Positions 1 through 8,599 are shown, counted from the stretch's first letter. The stretch: 64,000 nucleotides of DNA from Mycobacterium sp. (GCA_021732005.1 JAKFVT010000034.1:114720-178719), one strand, 5' to 3'. Notes: a model not told the origin generated them from the letters alone. Program-made: numbers and translations.

Positions 1-1311
1 CGGGCCGGCGGCGGCTCACCCCGCGACACGTTGAGCGTTCTGGACCAGCTGCTCGCCGGCGCCGAAGGCAACCGCGTGCACTATCAGCGCGCGCTCGCGC
101 TGCTGGGCGCCACCGATGTGGCCCTGATCGACGATGCTGTCGACTCGCTGGCCGCAGGCGATGCGGCTGCGCTGTTCGGTGCGGTGGAGTCGGTGATCGA
201 CGCCGGACACGATCCGCGCCGCTTCGCCGTCGACCTGCTCGAGCGGTTCAGGGATCTGATTGTGCTGCAAGCGGTTCCGGACGCTGCCAGCCGCGGCGTG
301 GTCGACGCTCCCGACGACGTGCTGGACCGGATGCGTGAGCAGGCCACGAAGATCGGGCCCGCTACGCTGACCCGCTACGCCGAGGTGGTGCACGCGGGGC
401 TGGGGGAGATGCGCGGCGCGACGGCGCCACGGTTGCTGTTGGAGGTGGTGTGCGCCCGGTTGCTGCTGCCGTCGGCCAGCGACACCGAATCGGCCCTGCT
501 GCAGCGGATCGAACGCATCGAGACCCGGATGGAGATCACGATCCCGGCCGGTGAGGCCGGGTTGAATTCTGGTGCATCGGCGGCGGCGCCGGCCAAGCAG
601 TACGTGCGCAAGACGCAGGCTGCGGCTCCGGCAGCGCCCGAGCCGGCAGCAGGGCCGCCCCCGGCGCCCGCGCCGACACCTGTGGTCGAGCCGCCCGCAC
701 CGCAGCCTGTCCCTGAGCCGATCGCCAAACCGGAGCCGATTGCGCGACCCGAACCGGTCGCACGGCCCGAACCTGTCGCCGCGCCGGATCCGGTGCCCGA
801 GGCCGCACCTCCGCCGCCGGCCACCGAACCTGCTGCGGCACCGGCCGCCGCGGCCACGGGTGAACCGGGCGCGGCCGCGGTGCGCACCATGTGGACGACG
901 GTGCGCGAGAAGGTCCGGCAGCGCAGCCGCACCACCGAGGTGATGCTGGCCGGCGCGATCGTCCGGGCGGTCGAGAACAACACGCTGATCCTCGGCCACG
1001 AGTCGGCACCGCTGGCCAAGCGCCTGTGCGAGCAGCGCAACGCCGACGTCATCCGTGACGCGCTCAAGGATGCGCTCGGCGTGGACTGGCGGGTGCGGTG
1101 CGAGGTCGGCGTGGGCCAGCCGGTGCAGGAGGCTGAGCAGCCGCTGCCGCCCGAACCCGAGCCAGACCCGGTCGAGCGCCAGCGGGCCGAAGAGGACAGC
1201 ATGATCGCCGAGGTCGGCCGCGACGATGACGCGGCGCCGCGGCGTGATCCGGAGGAAGTCGCGCTCGAGCTGCTGCAGACCGAGTTGGGCGCGCGCAAGA
1301 TCGAGGGCTAG
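1..1311 (+). CDS. dnaX: DNA polymerase III subunit gamma/tau, 3' part
   Basis: The reading frame is open from the first base, so the gene begins outside the window and only the C-terminal 436 residues are present. DnaX is the clamp-loader subunit of the replicative polymerase; the missing part holds the AAA+ ATPase. What remains starts at the GGGSPRDTLSVLDQ segment of the clamp-loader collar domain, continues through about residue 185, then runs into a long Pro/Ala/Glu-rich linker (bases about 600-880), followed by a folded tau-specific end from about residue 295. The linker and C-terminus match the architecture of mycobacterial DnaX. No slippery frameshift site is visible in this part. Confidence 0.95.
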   Translation, partial: RAGGGSPRDTLSVLDQLLAGAEGNRVHYQRALALLGATDVALIDDAVDSLAAGDAAALFGAVESVIDAGHDPRRFAVDLLERFRDLIVLQAVPDAASRGVVDAPDDVLDRMREQATKIGPATLTRYAEVVHAGLGEMRGATAPRLLLEVVCARLLLPSASDTESALLQRIERIETRMEITIPAGEAGLNSGASAAAPAKQYVRKTQAAAPAAPEPAAGPPPAPAPTPVVEPPAPQPVPEPIAKPEPIARPEPVARPEPVAAPDPVPEAAPPPPATEPAAAPAAAATGEPGAAAVRTMWTTVREKVRQRSRTTEVMLAGAIVRAVENNTLILGHESAPLAKRLCEQRNADVIRDALKDALGVDWRVRCEVGVGQPVQEAEQPLPPEPEPDPVERQRAEEDSMIAEVGRDDDAAPRRDPEEVALELLQTELGARKIEG

Positions 1312-1394
1312 CAGTTCTGTGTGCGGTCTCGTGGTCCGCTGTGGATTTGCTGTGCTGTGAAGCGCTTGTGTGTCAGCACCTTTACCGTCGGTGC

Positions 1395-1766
1395 ATGATG
1401 ATCGACATTCGTCGAATTGCGGCGACGCTCGCCGGATGCGGAGCGCTCGCAGTGGCTCTGTTCGGCCAACTTCCCTCTGCGGCAGCAGATCCTGACGCGC
1501 CGCCGCCACCACCGAACTGCACCGCGGCCGATATGGAAGGCGTGCGAATGGGCGTGCAGGCCGCGACATCCGCGTACCTGTTCACCCATCCCGACGTGAA
1601 CGCATTCTTCACCAGCCTGGCCGGCCTACCGCGCGACCAGGTGCGTGCCCGGGTGAAGGCCTACCTGGCCGCCAATCCGCAGACAGCCTCCGACATCACC
1701 GGAATTCGACAACCGTTGCTGGACATAAAGAATCGCTGCGGTCACCTGCCCGGCTCAGCGGTCTAG
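1395..1766 (+). CDS. Exported hemophore-related (haem-binding-like) protein
   Basis: A 123-residue protein with an N-terminal signal peptide (MMIDIRR, hydrophobic stretch, cleavage probably after SAAA near residue 30), so it should be exported. The mature part resembles the mycobacterial haemophore family (Rv0203-like, MHB domain): a Cys near the start (PNCTAADM), the TSAYLFTHPDVNAFF helix, and a second Cys near the end (NRCGHLP), likely forming a disulfide. Family members are small helical secreted proteins, some of which bind haem; haem binding here is inferred from family only. The ATG at 1395 is chosen because the signal peptide begins there; ATG 1398 is equally possible, and a GTG at 1341 would add an unlikely extension. 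Confidence 0.7.
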   Translation: MMIDIRRIAATLAGCGALAVALFGQLPSAAADPDAPPPPPNCTAADMEGVRMGVQAATSAYLFTHPDVNAFFTSLAGLPRDQVRARVKAYLAANPQTASDITGIRQPLLDIKNRCGHLPGSAV

Positions 1767-1773
1767 TTCCGGT

Positions 1774-3087
1774 CTACGCCGTCCACCACGGCCGCAACGG
1801 CAGCCCGGCGTCGCCGCCCTTCTCGTCGAGCTTGACCGCCAGAACCTGGTGCAGCTGAACGACATTCGTCTCGAAGCCGAGCCGCGAACCGGCCATGTAC
1901 AGGCCCCATACCTTCGCGGTCGCCAGGCCCACCTCTGCGACGGCCTCGTCCCAGTGCTCGACGAGATTGCGGCACCAGTCGCGCAGCGTCAGCGCGTAGT
2001 GGTGGCGCAGGTTCTCCTCGTGCACCACCTCCAGGCCGGCGTCCTGGGCTTCGGTGATGATGCGGCCCGACCCGGTCAGTTCGCCATCGGGGAACACATA
2101 GCGGTCGATGAAACCACCCGCGCTGGGGCCGGTCTTGTTGTCGGGGCGGGTGATGCAGTGGTTGAGCAGAAGGCCGCCGACGCGCAGCTTGGTCTTCAGG
2201 AAGCCGAAGTACGCGGGATAGTTGGCCACCCCGATGTGCTCGGTCAACCCGATGGATGACACCGCGTCGAAGCCGCTCTCCAGCACGTCGCGGTAGTCGC
2301 CGTGGCGGACCTCGGCCAGGTCGGCCAAGCCCTGCTCGGCAATGGCCTTCTGCGCCCAAGCGGCCTGCTCACGGGAGAGCGTCACACCGATCGCCTTCAC
2401 CCCGTGCTTCGCCGCGTAGCGCACCATGCCACCCCAGCCGCAACCGACGTCGAGCAGTCGATCGCCGGGCGCCAGGCGCAGCTTCTCGAACACCAGCCGG
2501 TACTTGTTCTCCTGCGCTTCCTCCAGCGTCGCGTCCGCGCTGGGGTAGCAGGCACAGGTGTACGTCATCGACGGCCCAAGGACCCACTCGTAGAACGTAT
2601 TCGACACGTCGTAGTGGTGGTGGATGGCATCGGCGTCGCGCTTCTTGCTGTGCCGCAAGCCTTCGGCGACGCGGCGCCACCGCGGCAGCGCCTCCTGCGG
2701 CGGCGGGGCGATCGGCTTGAGGTGCTCGATGCCGATGGAGCGCACGATATCGACAAGAATCCGCGCGGGCGGCCGCTTGAAATCCAGCTGGTGGGAAAGC
2801 GCCCGCAGCAGGTTGTACGGATCCCCGGGATGTACGCCCTGCATTTCGAGGTCGCCCGACACGTAGGCGCGGGCCAGGCCCAGATCGCCCGGTGCGGTCG
2901 CCAGATACGTGGTCCCCCGCGGGGTGAGCAGATCCAGACCCAGTTCGGCGTCATCGGGCCCCGCGGAACTACCGTCGTAAGCGGTGAACTTCAGCGGCAG
3001 TTCTCCACCGGCGGTGAAGATCTCGAGGATCTCGGCCAGTTTGAACTTTCCGGGCGCATGCGCCTCGTTCTCATGAAATGTCGTCAT
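1774..3087 (-). CDS. CFAS-family methyltransferase, BfaB/TmsB-like (10-methyl fatty acid synthesis)
   Basis: A 437-residue SAM-dependent methyltransferase of the cyclopropane-fatty-acid synthase family. The family signature HHHYDVSNTFYEW (about 156-168) and the SAM-binding VGCGWGG (214-220) are intact. It corresponds by position and sequence to M. tuberculosis Rv3720. The gene directly upstream is an FAD-binding oxidoreductase whose stop overlaps this ATG by 4 bp (ATGA), so the two are translationally coupled. This pairing is the one described as BfaB/BfaA (TmsB/TmsA): the methyltransferase makes a 10-methylene fatty acyl chain from an oleoyl phospholipid and the flavoenzyme reduces it to 10-methylstearate (tuberculostearic acid). 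The substrate assignment is inference from family and pairing; a cyclopropane synthase is the alternative. Confidence 0.8.
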   Translation of the reverse strand: MTTFHENEAHAPGKFKLAEILEIFTAGGELPLKFTAYDGSSAGPDDAELGLDLLTPRGTTYLATAPGDLGLARAYVSGDLEMQGVHPGDPYNLLRALSHQLDFKRPPARILVDIVRSIGIEHLKPIAPPPQEALPRWRRVAEGLRHSKKRDADAIHHHYDVSNTFYEWVLGPSMTYTCACYPSADATLEEAQENKYRLVFEKLRLAPGDRLLDVGCGWGGMVRYAAKHGVKAIGVTLSREQAAWAQKAIAEQGLADLAEVRHGDYRDVLESGFDAVSSIGLTEHIGVANYPAYFGFLKTKLRVGGLLLNHCITRPDNKTGPSAGGFIDRYVFPDGELTGSGRIITEAQDAGLEVVHEENLRHHYALTLRDWCRNLVEHWDEAVAEVGLATAKVWGLYMAGSRLGFETNVVQLHQVLAVKLDEKGGDAGLPLRPWWTA

Positions 3088-4457
3088 TGTCGTTGCACCG
3101 CCTTTGCATACAGGTCCAGTAGCCGGGAATCAGGGTCGTAGGTCTTTTTTACGGTGTTATAGGTTTCGCCACCGTAGAGATTGTCAAACTCTTCTCGACT
3201 GTAAAAGGCGTCGGAATACAGCGACTTGTGCCCGTCGAGCTTGCCGATCTGCTCTTCAATCAGGCGGTTCGTATGGCCGGGTGTGGGCCCCATCGGGACC
3301 GAGGACCAGAACCCGATGTTGACGTAGCTGTGCCCGGCGCGAAGTGGATACAGCGGCCAGCCCGCCGGATCGCGCAGCCGAAGCGGGCACAACCAAAGCG
3401 GCTCGATGGGCACGTTGGTCAAGAACCAGTCCAGGAATTCGACGCAATGCTCGATCGGCACCTCGACGTCCTGGACCACGCGCTCCAGCGGCGGACGGCC
3501 ATGCCGGGCCTCAATCCGGTCGGCGATGTTGAACCGCTGGTCGTAGCCGATCAGCTTCCAGTAGAAGCTGCTCCGCCGGTAGCGCCGCGGCCACCACCGA
3601 CGGATCTTCGGGTTTTGCGCGCCGAATGCCCGCGAGCACCAGAACCAATCGGTGTCCCAGCGCCACAGGTAGTCGTGAATGGTCAGCCGGTCGTCCTTGA
3701 CCCCGTCGTCGTGCTGGATCGAGCGGTAGTAGATGTCCTGGCCGGTGTAGTCACTGACCGCTCCGGCGGTGGGAGTCTGCACACCCAGGCACAGATAGCT
3801 CTCGTCGGCGCTGAACACCACGCCGTCGAGGTAGTCGACCCGGGTGCCGTCGTATCCACCGGTCTCGATGATCCGGTCCATCGCGGCGACCAGGTCGGGC
3901 AGCGAGTGAAACCGCAGGTGCTTGAGCGCGACAAATGGCTTCACCGGTTCCAGCTCGATCTTCAGGCGCACCGAATAGCCAAGTGTTCCATAGGAATTGG
4001 GGAAGCTCCGGAACAAGTCCTGATGCTGGTCTCGGCTGGCGGTGACCACTTCACCCGAACCGGTCAGGATGTCCATCTCGATCACGGACTCGTGCGGCAA
4101 ACCGTTGCGGAAGGACGCCGACTCGATCCCCAGCCCGGTCACCGCACCGCCCAGGGTGATGGTCTTGAGCTGCGGAACCACCAGCGGGGACAGGCCGTAG
4201 GGCAGGGTCGCGTCGACCAGGTCCTCGTAGGTGCACATGCCGGCGACATCGGCGGTCTTCGCCGCTTGGTCGACGGAGATCACATTGGTGAGACCGGAGA
4301 TGTCCAACCCGGGCGCGTTGCTCTTGGCGCGTACGCGGAACAGGTTGGACGTCGGTTTCGCCAGACGTACGGGGGCGTTCGGAGGAATGACGCGGTAGCT
4401 GGCCAAAAGCCGCTCCACGCCCTGGGCATGCGCTGATAGTGCTGTGGATACAGACAC
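3084..4457 (-). CDS. FAD-binding oxidoreductase, BfaA/TmsA-like
   Basis: A 457-residue protein with an N-terminal FAD-binding type 4 (PCMH) domain, roughly residues 25-200, and a C-terminal region resembling plant DIMINUTO/DWARF1-like reductases. It corresponds to Rv3719. It sits immediately before the CFAS-like gene and overlaps it by 4 bp. In the BfaA/BfaB system the flavoenzyme reduces the 10-methylene intermediate to the saturated 10-methyl branch, probably with NADPH; that role is inferred here. The start is a GTG at 4455-4457 located six bases after a TAGCGT -10 element, which suggests a leaderless mRNA and supports this start. Confidence 0.75.
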   Translation of the reverse strand: MSVSTALSAHAQGVERLLASYRVIPPNAPVRLAKPTSNLFRVRAKSNAPGLDISGLTNVISVDQAAKTADVAGMCTYEDLVDATLPYGLSPLVVPQLKTITLGGAVTGLGIESASFRNGLPHESVIEMDILTGSGEVVTASRDQHQDLFRSFPNSYGTLGYSVRLKIELEPVKPFVALKHLRFHSLPDLVAAMDRIIETGGYDGTRVDYLDGVVFSADESYLCLGVQTPTAGAVSDYTGQDIYYRSIQHDDGVKDDRLTIHDYLWRWDTDWFWCSRAFGAQNPKIRRWWPRRYRRSSFYWKLIGYDQRFNIADRIEARHGRPPLERVVQDVEVPIEHCVEFLDWFLTNVPIEPLWLCPLRLRDPAGWPLYPLRAGHSYVNIGFWSSVPMGPTPGHTNRLIEEQIGKLDGHKSLYSDAFYSREEFDNLYGGETYNTVKKTYDPDSRLLDLYAKAVQRQ

Positions 4458-4463
4458 ACGACT

Positions 4464-4469
4464 ACGCTA
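4464..4469 (-). promoter_or_regulatory. Probable -10 element of a leaderless promoter (FAD oxidoreductase operon)
   Basis: On the minus strand TAGCGT (TANNNT type) is followed by exactly six bases and then the GTG start of the FAD oxidoreductase. This spacing would put the transcription start on the first base of the start codon, a common arrangement in mycobacteria. No good -35 was found, which is also usual. Confidence 0.45.
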
Positions 4470-4547
4470 GTCCGCAGCCACAGCCGATGCGACCGCACGG
4501 CTGGTGGATCACACTGCAACCCGCCGTCACCCGAGGAGTTTTACCTG

Positions 4548-4994
4548 ATGGGACAGGTCAGCGCCGCAAGTTCGATCTTGATCGACGCCGAACCGGCCGC
4601 CGTGCTCGATGCGATCGCCGACTACCAGAACGTGCGCCCGAAGATCCTCTCGCCGCAGTACAGCGAATATCAGGTGCTGCAGGGCGGCAAGGGCCAGGGC
4701 ACCGTCGCCAAGTGGAAGCTGCAGGCCACCAAGTCGCGGGTGCGCGAGGTGCAGGCCGTCGTCGACGTCGCCGGCCACACCGTCATCGAGAAGGACGCGA
4801 ACTCCTCGATGGTGATCAACTGGACCGTCGCGCCGGCGGGCCCGGGCTCCAGCGTCACCCTGAAGACGACGTGGACAGGGGCCGGCGGTATCGGCGGTTT
4901 CTTCGAGAAGACATTCGCGCCGCTGGGCCTGCGCCGGATTCAGGACGAACTGCTGGGCAACCTCAAGAAGACCGTCGAGGCCGCGAAGGCCTAG
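4548..4994 (+). CDS. SRPBCC-family (START-like) small protein
   Basis: A 148-residue protein of the SRPBCC/polyketide-cyclase-like fold, matching Rv3718c in position. The N-terminus MGQVSAASSILIDAEPAAV is typical for the first strand and helix of this fold, which forms a hydrophobic ligand pocket; the C-terminal helix (about 115-147) is amphipathic. The ligand is unknown. A clear Shine-Dalgarno GAGGAG lies at 4533-4538. It is divergent from the fatty-acid methyltransferase pair, suggesting but not proving a role in lipid handling. Its TAG stop lies inside CTAG, a palindrome that also gives the stop of the convergent amidase gene. Confidence 0.8.
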   Translation: MGQVSAASSILIDAEPAAVLDAIADYQNVRPKILSPQYSEYQVLQGGKGQGTVAKWKLQATKSRVREVQAVVDVAGHTVIEKDANSSMVINWTVAPAGPGSSVTLKTTWTGAGGIGGFFEKTFAPLGLRRIQDELLGNLKKTVEAAKA

Positions 4995-5764
4995 CTGGCG
5001 CGCGCCGGCTGGGTGGCCAGGAACGCCGCGATGCCCGAAACGACGGCGGCGGCGTACTTCTGGCGGCCCTCCGGGCTTTCCATCAGTGCCGAGTCGGCGG
5101 GGTTCTTCATATTGCCGAGCTCGACCAGCACCGACGGGTACTCGGCGAGGTTGAGCCCGGCGAGATCGGCACGGCCGTAGAGACCGTCGGAGCCGATGTA
5201 GTTGGCGGCCGGAATGCCCGCGGCGAGGATCTGGTCGCGCATAGCGCGGGCGAGTTGCACCGACGGGCCGGCCTGGGCCTGATTCAACGGCGGGCTGGAG
5301 TAGTTGACGTGGAAGCCGCGCCCGGTGGCCGGGCCGCCGTCGGCGTGGATCGACACGATCGCGTTCGGCTTGAGTGCGTTGGCCATGGCGGCGCGTTCGT
5401 CGACGCAGGCGGCCACCTGGTTGTCATTGCCACGGGACATCGCGGTCCGCACGCCGAGCTGGGTCAGCATCTGGCGGATCAGCAGGACAGTGTCCCAGTT
5501 GAAGGTGTGCTCGGGGAACCCGTCCTCGGTGGTGGTTCCCGACGTCTGGCAGTCCTTGGTCCCGCCCCGGCCGGTCGGCACCTGCTTGGTCAGCGATGCG
5601 TCGTTGGCCCCGTTGTGGCCGGGGTCGAGGAACACGATCATCCCGGCGATGCTGGTCGGCGCGGCATGGACAAGCGGACTGGTCACCGTCGACACAACCA
5701 GCATGACGCTGGTGCATGCTGCGGCCACGACACGAGCGCGGGCGGACATAAGCACGCGCGTCAC
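4991..5764 (-). CDS. ami1: N-acetylmuramoyl-L-alanine amidase (Rv3717/Ami1-like)
   Basis: A 257-residue exported zinc amidase of the Amidase_3 family that cuts the amide bond between N-acetylmuramic acid and L-alanine of the stem peptide in peptidoglycan. A signal peptide covers about residues 1-35. Zinc ligands are visible as H50 (DPGHNG), E85 (PEHTFN) and H140 (SIHADGG), and the catalytic Glu as E215 (VELGNM). Two cysteines, C72 and C120, can form the disulfide of the mycobacterial enzymes. There is no separate cell-wall-binding domain, as in Rv3717. The GTG at 5764 is used; an ATG five codons later (5749) is an alternative. It converges on the SRPBCC gene and shares the CTAG at 4991-4994. 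Confidence 0.92.
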   Translation of the reverse strand: MTRVLMSARARVVAAACTSVMLVVSTVTSPLVHAAPTSIAGMIVFLDPGHNGANDASLTKQVPTGRGGTKDCQTSGTTTEDGFPEHTFNWDTVLLIRQMLTQLGVRTAMSRGNDNQVAACVDERAAMANALKPNAIVSIHADGGPATGRGFHVNYSSPPLNQAQAGPSVQLARAMRDQILAAGIPAANYIGSDGLYGRADLAGLNLAEYPSVLVELGNMKNPADSALMESPEGRQKYAAAVVSGIAAFLATQPARAS

Positions 5765-5853
5765 CGTAACTCTTCGCCGTCTAGTCTTGAAGTCGCTGAC
5801 TGCCCGAATTCGCAGGCGAAACCAAGTCGAGACCGAGACGCAAGGAGACTGTC

Positions 5854-6234
5854 ATGCAACCCGGTGAGATTCCGAACCTCGAAGGATTTCGCGAGCAGGC
5901 GGAGCAGATGCGCGACCAGGTCATGCCCGGTCTGCAGGCCGCGCTGGCGCAGGCCCAGGAGATGCAGCAGAAGCTGATGGAGGCGCAGGCCGCGCTGGCC
6001 GCAGCCGAGGTGCACGGCCAGGCCGGCGGCGGTCTGGTGCAGGTGACGATGAAGGGCAGCGGCGAGGTCGTCGGGATCCGGATCGACCCGAAGGTCGTCA
6101 ACCCCGATGATGTCGAGACGCTGCAGGACCTGATCGTCGGCGCGCTCGCCGACTCGGCCCGTCAGTTCACGATCCTGGCGCAGACCCACCTCGGCCCGCT
6201 GGCCGGGCAGGCCCCAGGCATTCCGGGGGCCTGA
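5854..6234 (+). CDS. ybaB: YbaB/EbfC family nucleoid-associated protein
   Basis: A 126-residue protein of the YbaB/EbfC family, which forms small dimeric DNA-binding proteins. The coiled-coil-forming Gln/Ala-rich helix lies at about residues 10-50, followed by the conserved G(K)GEV-type strand region ([13 protein letters not shown]). A Shine-Dalgarno AAGGAG at 5842-5847 sits well before the ATG. As in most bacteria it lies between dnaX-linked genes and recR, only four bases upstream of recR, and is probably co-transcribed with it. It may act in nucleoid organisation or recombination; its exact role in mycobacteria is not settled. Confidence 0.92.
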   Translation: MQPGEIPNLEGFREQAEQMRDQVMPGLQAALAQAQEMQQKLMEAQAALAAAEVHGQAGGGLVQVTMKGSGEVVGIRIDPKVVNPDDVETLQDLIVGALADSARQFTILAQTHLGPLAGQAPGIPGA

Positions 6235-6238
6235 CGCG

Positions 6239-6850
6239 TTGTTCGAAGGACCCGTCCAGGATTTGATCGACGAACTCGGCAAGCTGCCGGGTGTCGGTCC
6301 CAAGAGTGCCCAGCGGATCGCATTCCACCTGTTGTCGGTGGAGCCGCCGGACATCGACCGGTTGACCGCCGCGCTGGGCAGGGTCCGCGACGGGGTGAAG
6401 TTCTGCGAGGTGTGCGGGAACGTCTCCGATGCCGATCGGTGCCGCATCTGCAGTGACGCGCGTCGCGACGGGGCGCTGGTGTGTGTGGTCGAGGAACCCA
6501 AGGATGTGCAGGCCGTGGAGCGCACCCGCGAGTTCCGCGGGCGCTACCACGTGCTGGGCGGAGCGCTCGACCCGCTGTCCGGCATCGGTCCTGATCAACT
6601 TCGAATTCGCCAGCTGCTCAACAGGATTGGCGAGCGGATCGACGGGGTGGACATCACCGAGGTGATCATCGCGACCGACCCGAACACCGAAGGTGAGGCG
6701 ACAGCCACCTATTTGGTGCGGATTCTGCGCGACATCCCCGGGTTGACGGTGTCGCGGATCGCATCGGGGTTGCCGATGGGCGGCGATCTGGAGTTCGCCG
6801 ACGAGCTGACGCTGGGCCGCGCTCTGTCCGGCCGCCGCCAGATGGTTTAG
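6239..6850 (+). CDS. recR: Recombination mediator RecR
   Basis: A 203-residue RecR, full family length. It carries an N-terminal helix-hairpin-helix ([18 protein letters not shown]), a four-cysteine zinc finger (C56, C59, C68, C71) and a Toprim domain (about 79-175) with the EEPKD acidic motif, then the C-terminal Walker-like segment. RecR works with RecO (and RecF) to load RecA on SSB-coated single-stranded DNA. The start is a TTG at 6239, four bases after the ybaB stop; the resulting N-terminus [14 protein letters not shown] is the conserved RecR start, which decides it. Confidence 0.97.
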   Translation: MFEGPVQDLIDELGKLPGVGPKSAQRIAFHLLSVEPPDIDRLTAALGRVRDGVKFCEVCGNVSDADRCRICSDARRDGALVCVVEEPKDVQAVERTREFRGRYHVLGGALDPLSGIGPDQLRIRQLLNRIGERIDGVDITEVIIATDPNTEGEATATYLVRILRDIPGLTVSRIASGLPMGGDLEFADELTLGRALSGRRQMV

Positions 6851-6868
6851 CTTCCGTAGGATCGCTAC

Positions 6869-7642
6869 ATGTCGAGGCCCAACGACTTTGTCCAACTGAA
6901 CTGCGGGGCCTGCGTCGACGGTGCCGGTTTGGGATTCGAGATCTCCATGGCGTTCCAGCCGATCTTCGACAGCGACGCCAAACAGGTCCACTCGCAAGAG
7001 GCGCTGGTTCGCGGTGTGCGCAACGAGCCGGCGTCAGCGGTCTTCGCCCAAGTCGGCGACCACAACCTGTACCGGTTCGATCAGGTGTGCCGTGTCACGG
7101 CGATCAGATTGGCGGCCCAGTTGGGGATTTCGACGTCGCTGAACGTCAATTTCATGCCGAACGCCGTCTACCGCCCGGAACTCTGCATACGGACGACGCT
7201 GGAAGCTGCTGAGACGTACGACTTTCCTGCCGACCGCATCGTTTTCGAGTTCACTGAAGCAGAGAAGATCCCCGACTTCGGGCATCTGCAGGCGATCGTG
7301 GCCGACTACCGGCAGCGCGGATTCACCGTCGCCATCGATGATTTCGGGGCCGGGCATGCCGGACTGAACCTGTTGGCGGATCTGCAGCCGGATCTGGTCA
7401 AGATCGATATGGGTCTGGTCCGCGACATCGATCAGGACAAGGCACGTCGGGCCATCTGCAAGGGCATCGTCCAGATGAGCGACGATCTGGGCATCGGGCT
7501 CATCGCCGAGGGGATCGAACGCCGCGAAGAGATGGAGTGCCTGCAAGACCTGGGCGTGCACCTGTTCCAGGGCTACTACATCGCCAGGCCGGCGTTCGAG
7601 AGCATCGCCGACATCAATCCCGAAGTGTGCGCAGCCGCCTGA
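6869..7642 (+). CDS. Stand-alone EAL-domain cyclic-di-GMP phosphodiesterase
   Basis: A 257-residue cytoplasmic protein made almost entirely of an EAL domain, which hydrolyses cyclic di-GMP to pGpG. The catalytic set looks complete: EAL at 44-46, the Asn of NVNF, E in EFTE (about 128-130), DDFG at 157-160, K178, the AEGIE motif (E214, E217) and Q234 (FQGYY). There is no sensory or GGDEF domain; a short N-terminal segment has two cysteines (CGAC, 12-15). It follows recR by 18 bases in the same direction and could be read from the same transcript. A second cyclic-di-GMP gene lies at 11756-14071. Confidence 0.85.
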   Translation: MSRPNDFVQLNCGACVDGAGLGFEISMAFQPIFDSDAKQVHSQEALVRGVRNEPASAVFAQVGDHNLYRFDQVCRVTAIRLAAQLGISTSLNVNFMPNAVYRPELCIRTTLEAAETYDFPADRIVFEFTEAEKIPDFGHLQAIVADYRQRGFTVAIDDFGAGHAGLNLLADLQPDLVKIDMGLVRDIDQDKARRAICKGIVQMSDDLGIGLIAEGIERREEMECLQDLGVHLFQGYYIARPAFESIADINPEVCAAA

Positions 7643-7651
7643 TCGCCCAAT

Positions 7652-7714
7652 GCCCGCGAGATTGAACTGACGCAGAGGTCTACTCGCACGTTGTCTGCGT
7701 GAGTTCAATCTCGG
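7652..7714. repeat. 63-bp palindromic repeat, copy 1
   Basis: An imperfect palindrome: left arm CGAGATTGAACTGACGCAGA (7657-7676) and right arm 7694-7713 pair over 20 bases with one mismatch, with a 17-base loop. Copy 2 at 8586-8648 is identical except for one base (7674 versus 8608), including the loop. The pair flanks the DUF559-like gene. It can fold as a terminator-like hairpin after the EAL gene but lacks a T-run. Confidence 0.85.
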
Positions 7715-7747
7715 GGACCTGTCGGTGGCTACGACCATGCTGACGCG

Positions 7748-8599
7748 ATGGGTGAGGTGTTCATCGGCAGCGAAGCCCTGGCAAGCGGCGCCCTGACCAG
7801 GCACGGACTGCAGCGGTTCCATGACCGGCTGTTGCCCGATGTCTACCGTGCTCGGGGGCAGGCGCAGTCGTTGCGTGATCGCACGGTCGCCGCGTGGCTG
7901 TGGTCGCGTAGGCGTGCGGTCATCGCCGGTGCGGCAGCTGCCGCACTCCACGGTGCGCAATGGGTGAGCGACGACGAGCCCATCGAACTGTTCTGGAACA
8001 ACGGACGTCCGCCGAGCGGGCTCATCGTCCGCAACGAAACCCTCGGGGACGACGAGGTCACCCGTATCGCAGGGCTTCCGGTCACCACCCTCACCCGCAC
8101 CGCATTCGATCTGGGCCGGTACTTGCCGCGCCACAAAGCAATTGCGCGGTTGGACGCGCTGTCACGCGCAATCTGCTTCTCGAACGATGAGGTCTTGCTC
8201 CTGGCCAAGCGGTATCCGAGAGCCCGAGGCGTGCGCAGGCTCAGCGAGGCTTTGCCGCTAGTAGACCGCGGTGCGGCGTCGCCGAAGGAAACCTGGTTGC
8301 GACTCCTGCTGATCGACGCCGGCTTTCCGGTGCCGTCGACTCAGATTCCCGTCCAGAACAATTGGGGTCTAATCGCGATGCTCGACATGGGCTGGGAGGA
8401 CTACCTGGTGGCAGCCGAGTACGACGGCGATCTACATCGCAGTGACCGTGGACGGTATGTCTGGGATCAGAAGCGGTCGCGTCTCATCGCGGGAATGGGG
8501 TGGGATGTGGTGCGCGTAATCAACGAGGACAGCCCGGCCGACGTGATCACGCGCGTCCGCGATGCGTTGACGGCCCGAGGCTGGCGCCCGCGAGATTGA
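7748..8599 (+). CDS. DUF559/AbiEi-like protein with PD-(D/E)XK-type C-terminal domain
   Basis: A 283-residue protein of a type that is expanded in mycobacteria and usually annotated as a DUF559-domain or AbiEi antitoxin-like protein. Residues 1-120 form the helical N-terminal part with a winged-helix-like start; residues about 175-280 resemble Vsr/DUF559 endonuclease-like folds, with the candidate acidic set E181 (PKETW), D213 (MLDMGW) and E224/D226 (AAEYDG), followed by the GWDVVRV strand typical of the fold. Nuclease activity has not been shown for this group that I know of. No partner toxin gene is adjacent. The gene lies between two near-identical palindromes, and its TGA stop is inside the left arm of copy 2. 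M. tuberculosis has a gene of unknown function in the same slot. Confidence 0.65.
   Translation: MGEVFIGSEALASGALTRHGLQRFHDRLLPDVYRARGQAQSLRDRTVAAWLWSRRRAVIAGAAAAALHGAQWVSDDEPIELFWNNGRPPSGLIVRNETLGDDEVTRIAGLPVTTLTRTAFDLGRYLPRHKAIARLDALSRAICFSNDEVLLLAKRYPRARGVRRLSEALPLVDRGAASPKETWLRLLLIDAGFPVPSTQIPVQNNWGLIAMLDMGWEDYLVAAEYDGDLHRSDRGRYVWDQKRSRLIAGMGWDVVRVINEDSPADVITRVRDALTARGWRPRD

Noticed and set aside
1..1311. A programmed frameshift producing gamma from dnaX
   Set aside because: No run of A residues or slippery heptamer with a downstream stem was seen in the part of the gene present.
16..1569. A 517-codon open frame antisense to dnaX
   Set aside because: The opposite strand is unmistakably DnaX and the antisense product is Arg/Gly-rich without any recognisable domain.
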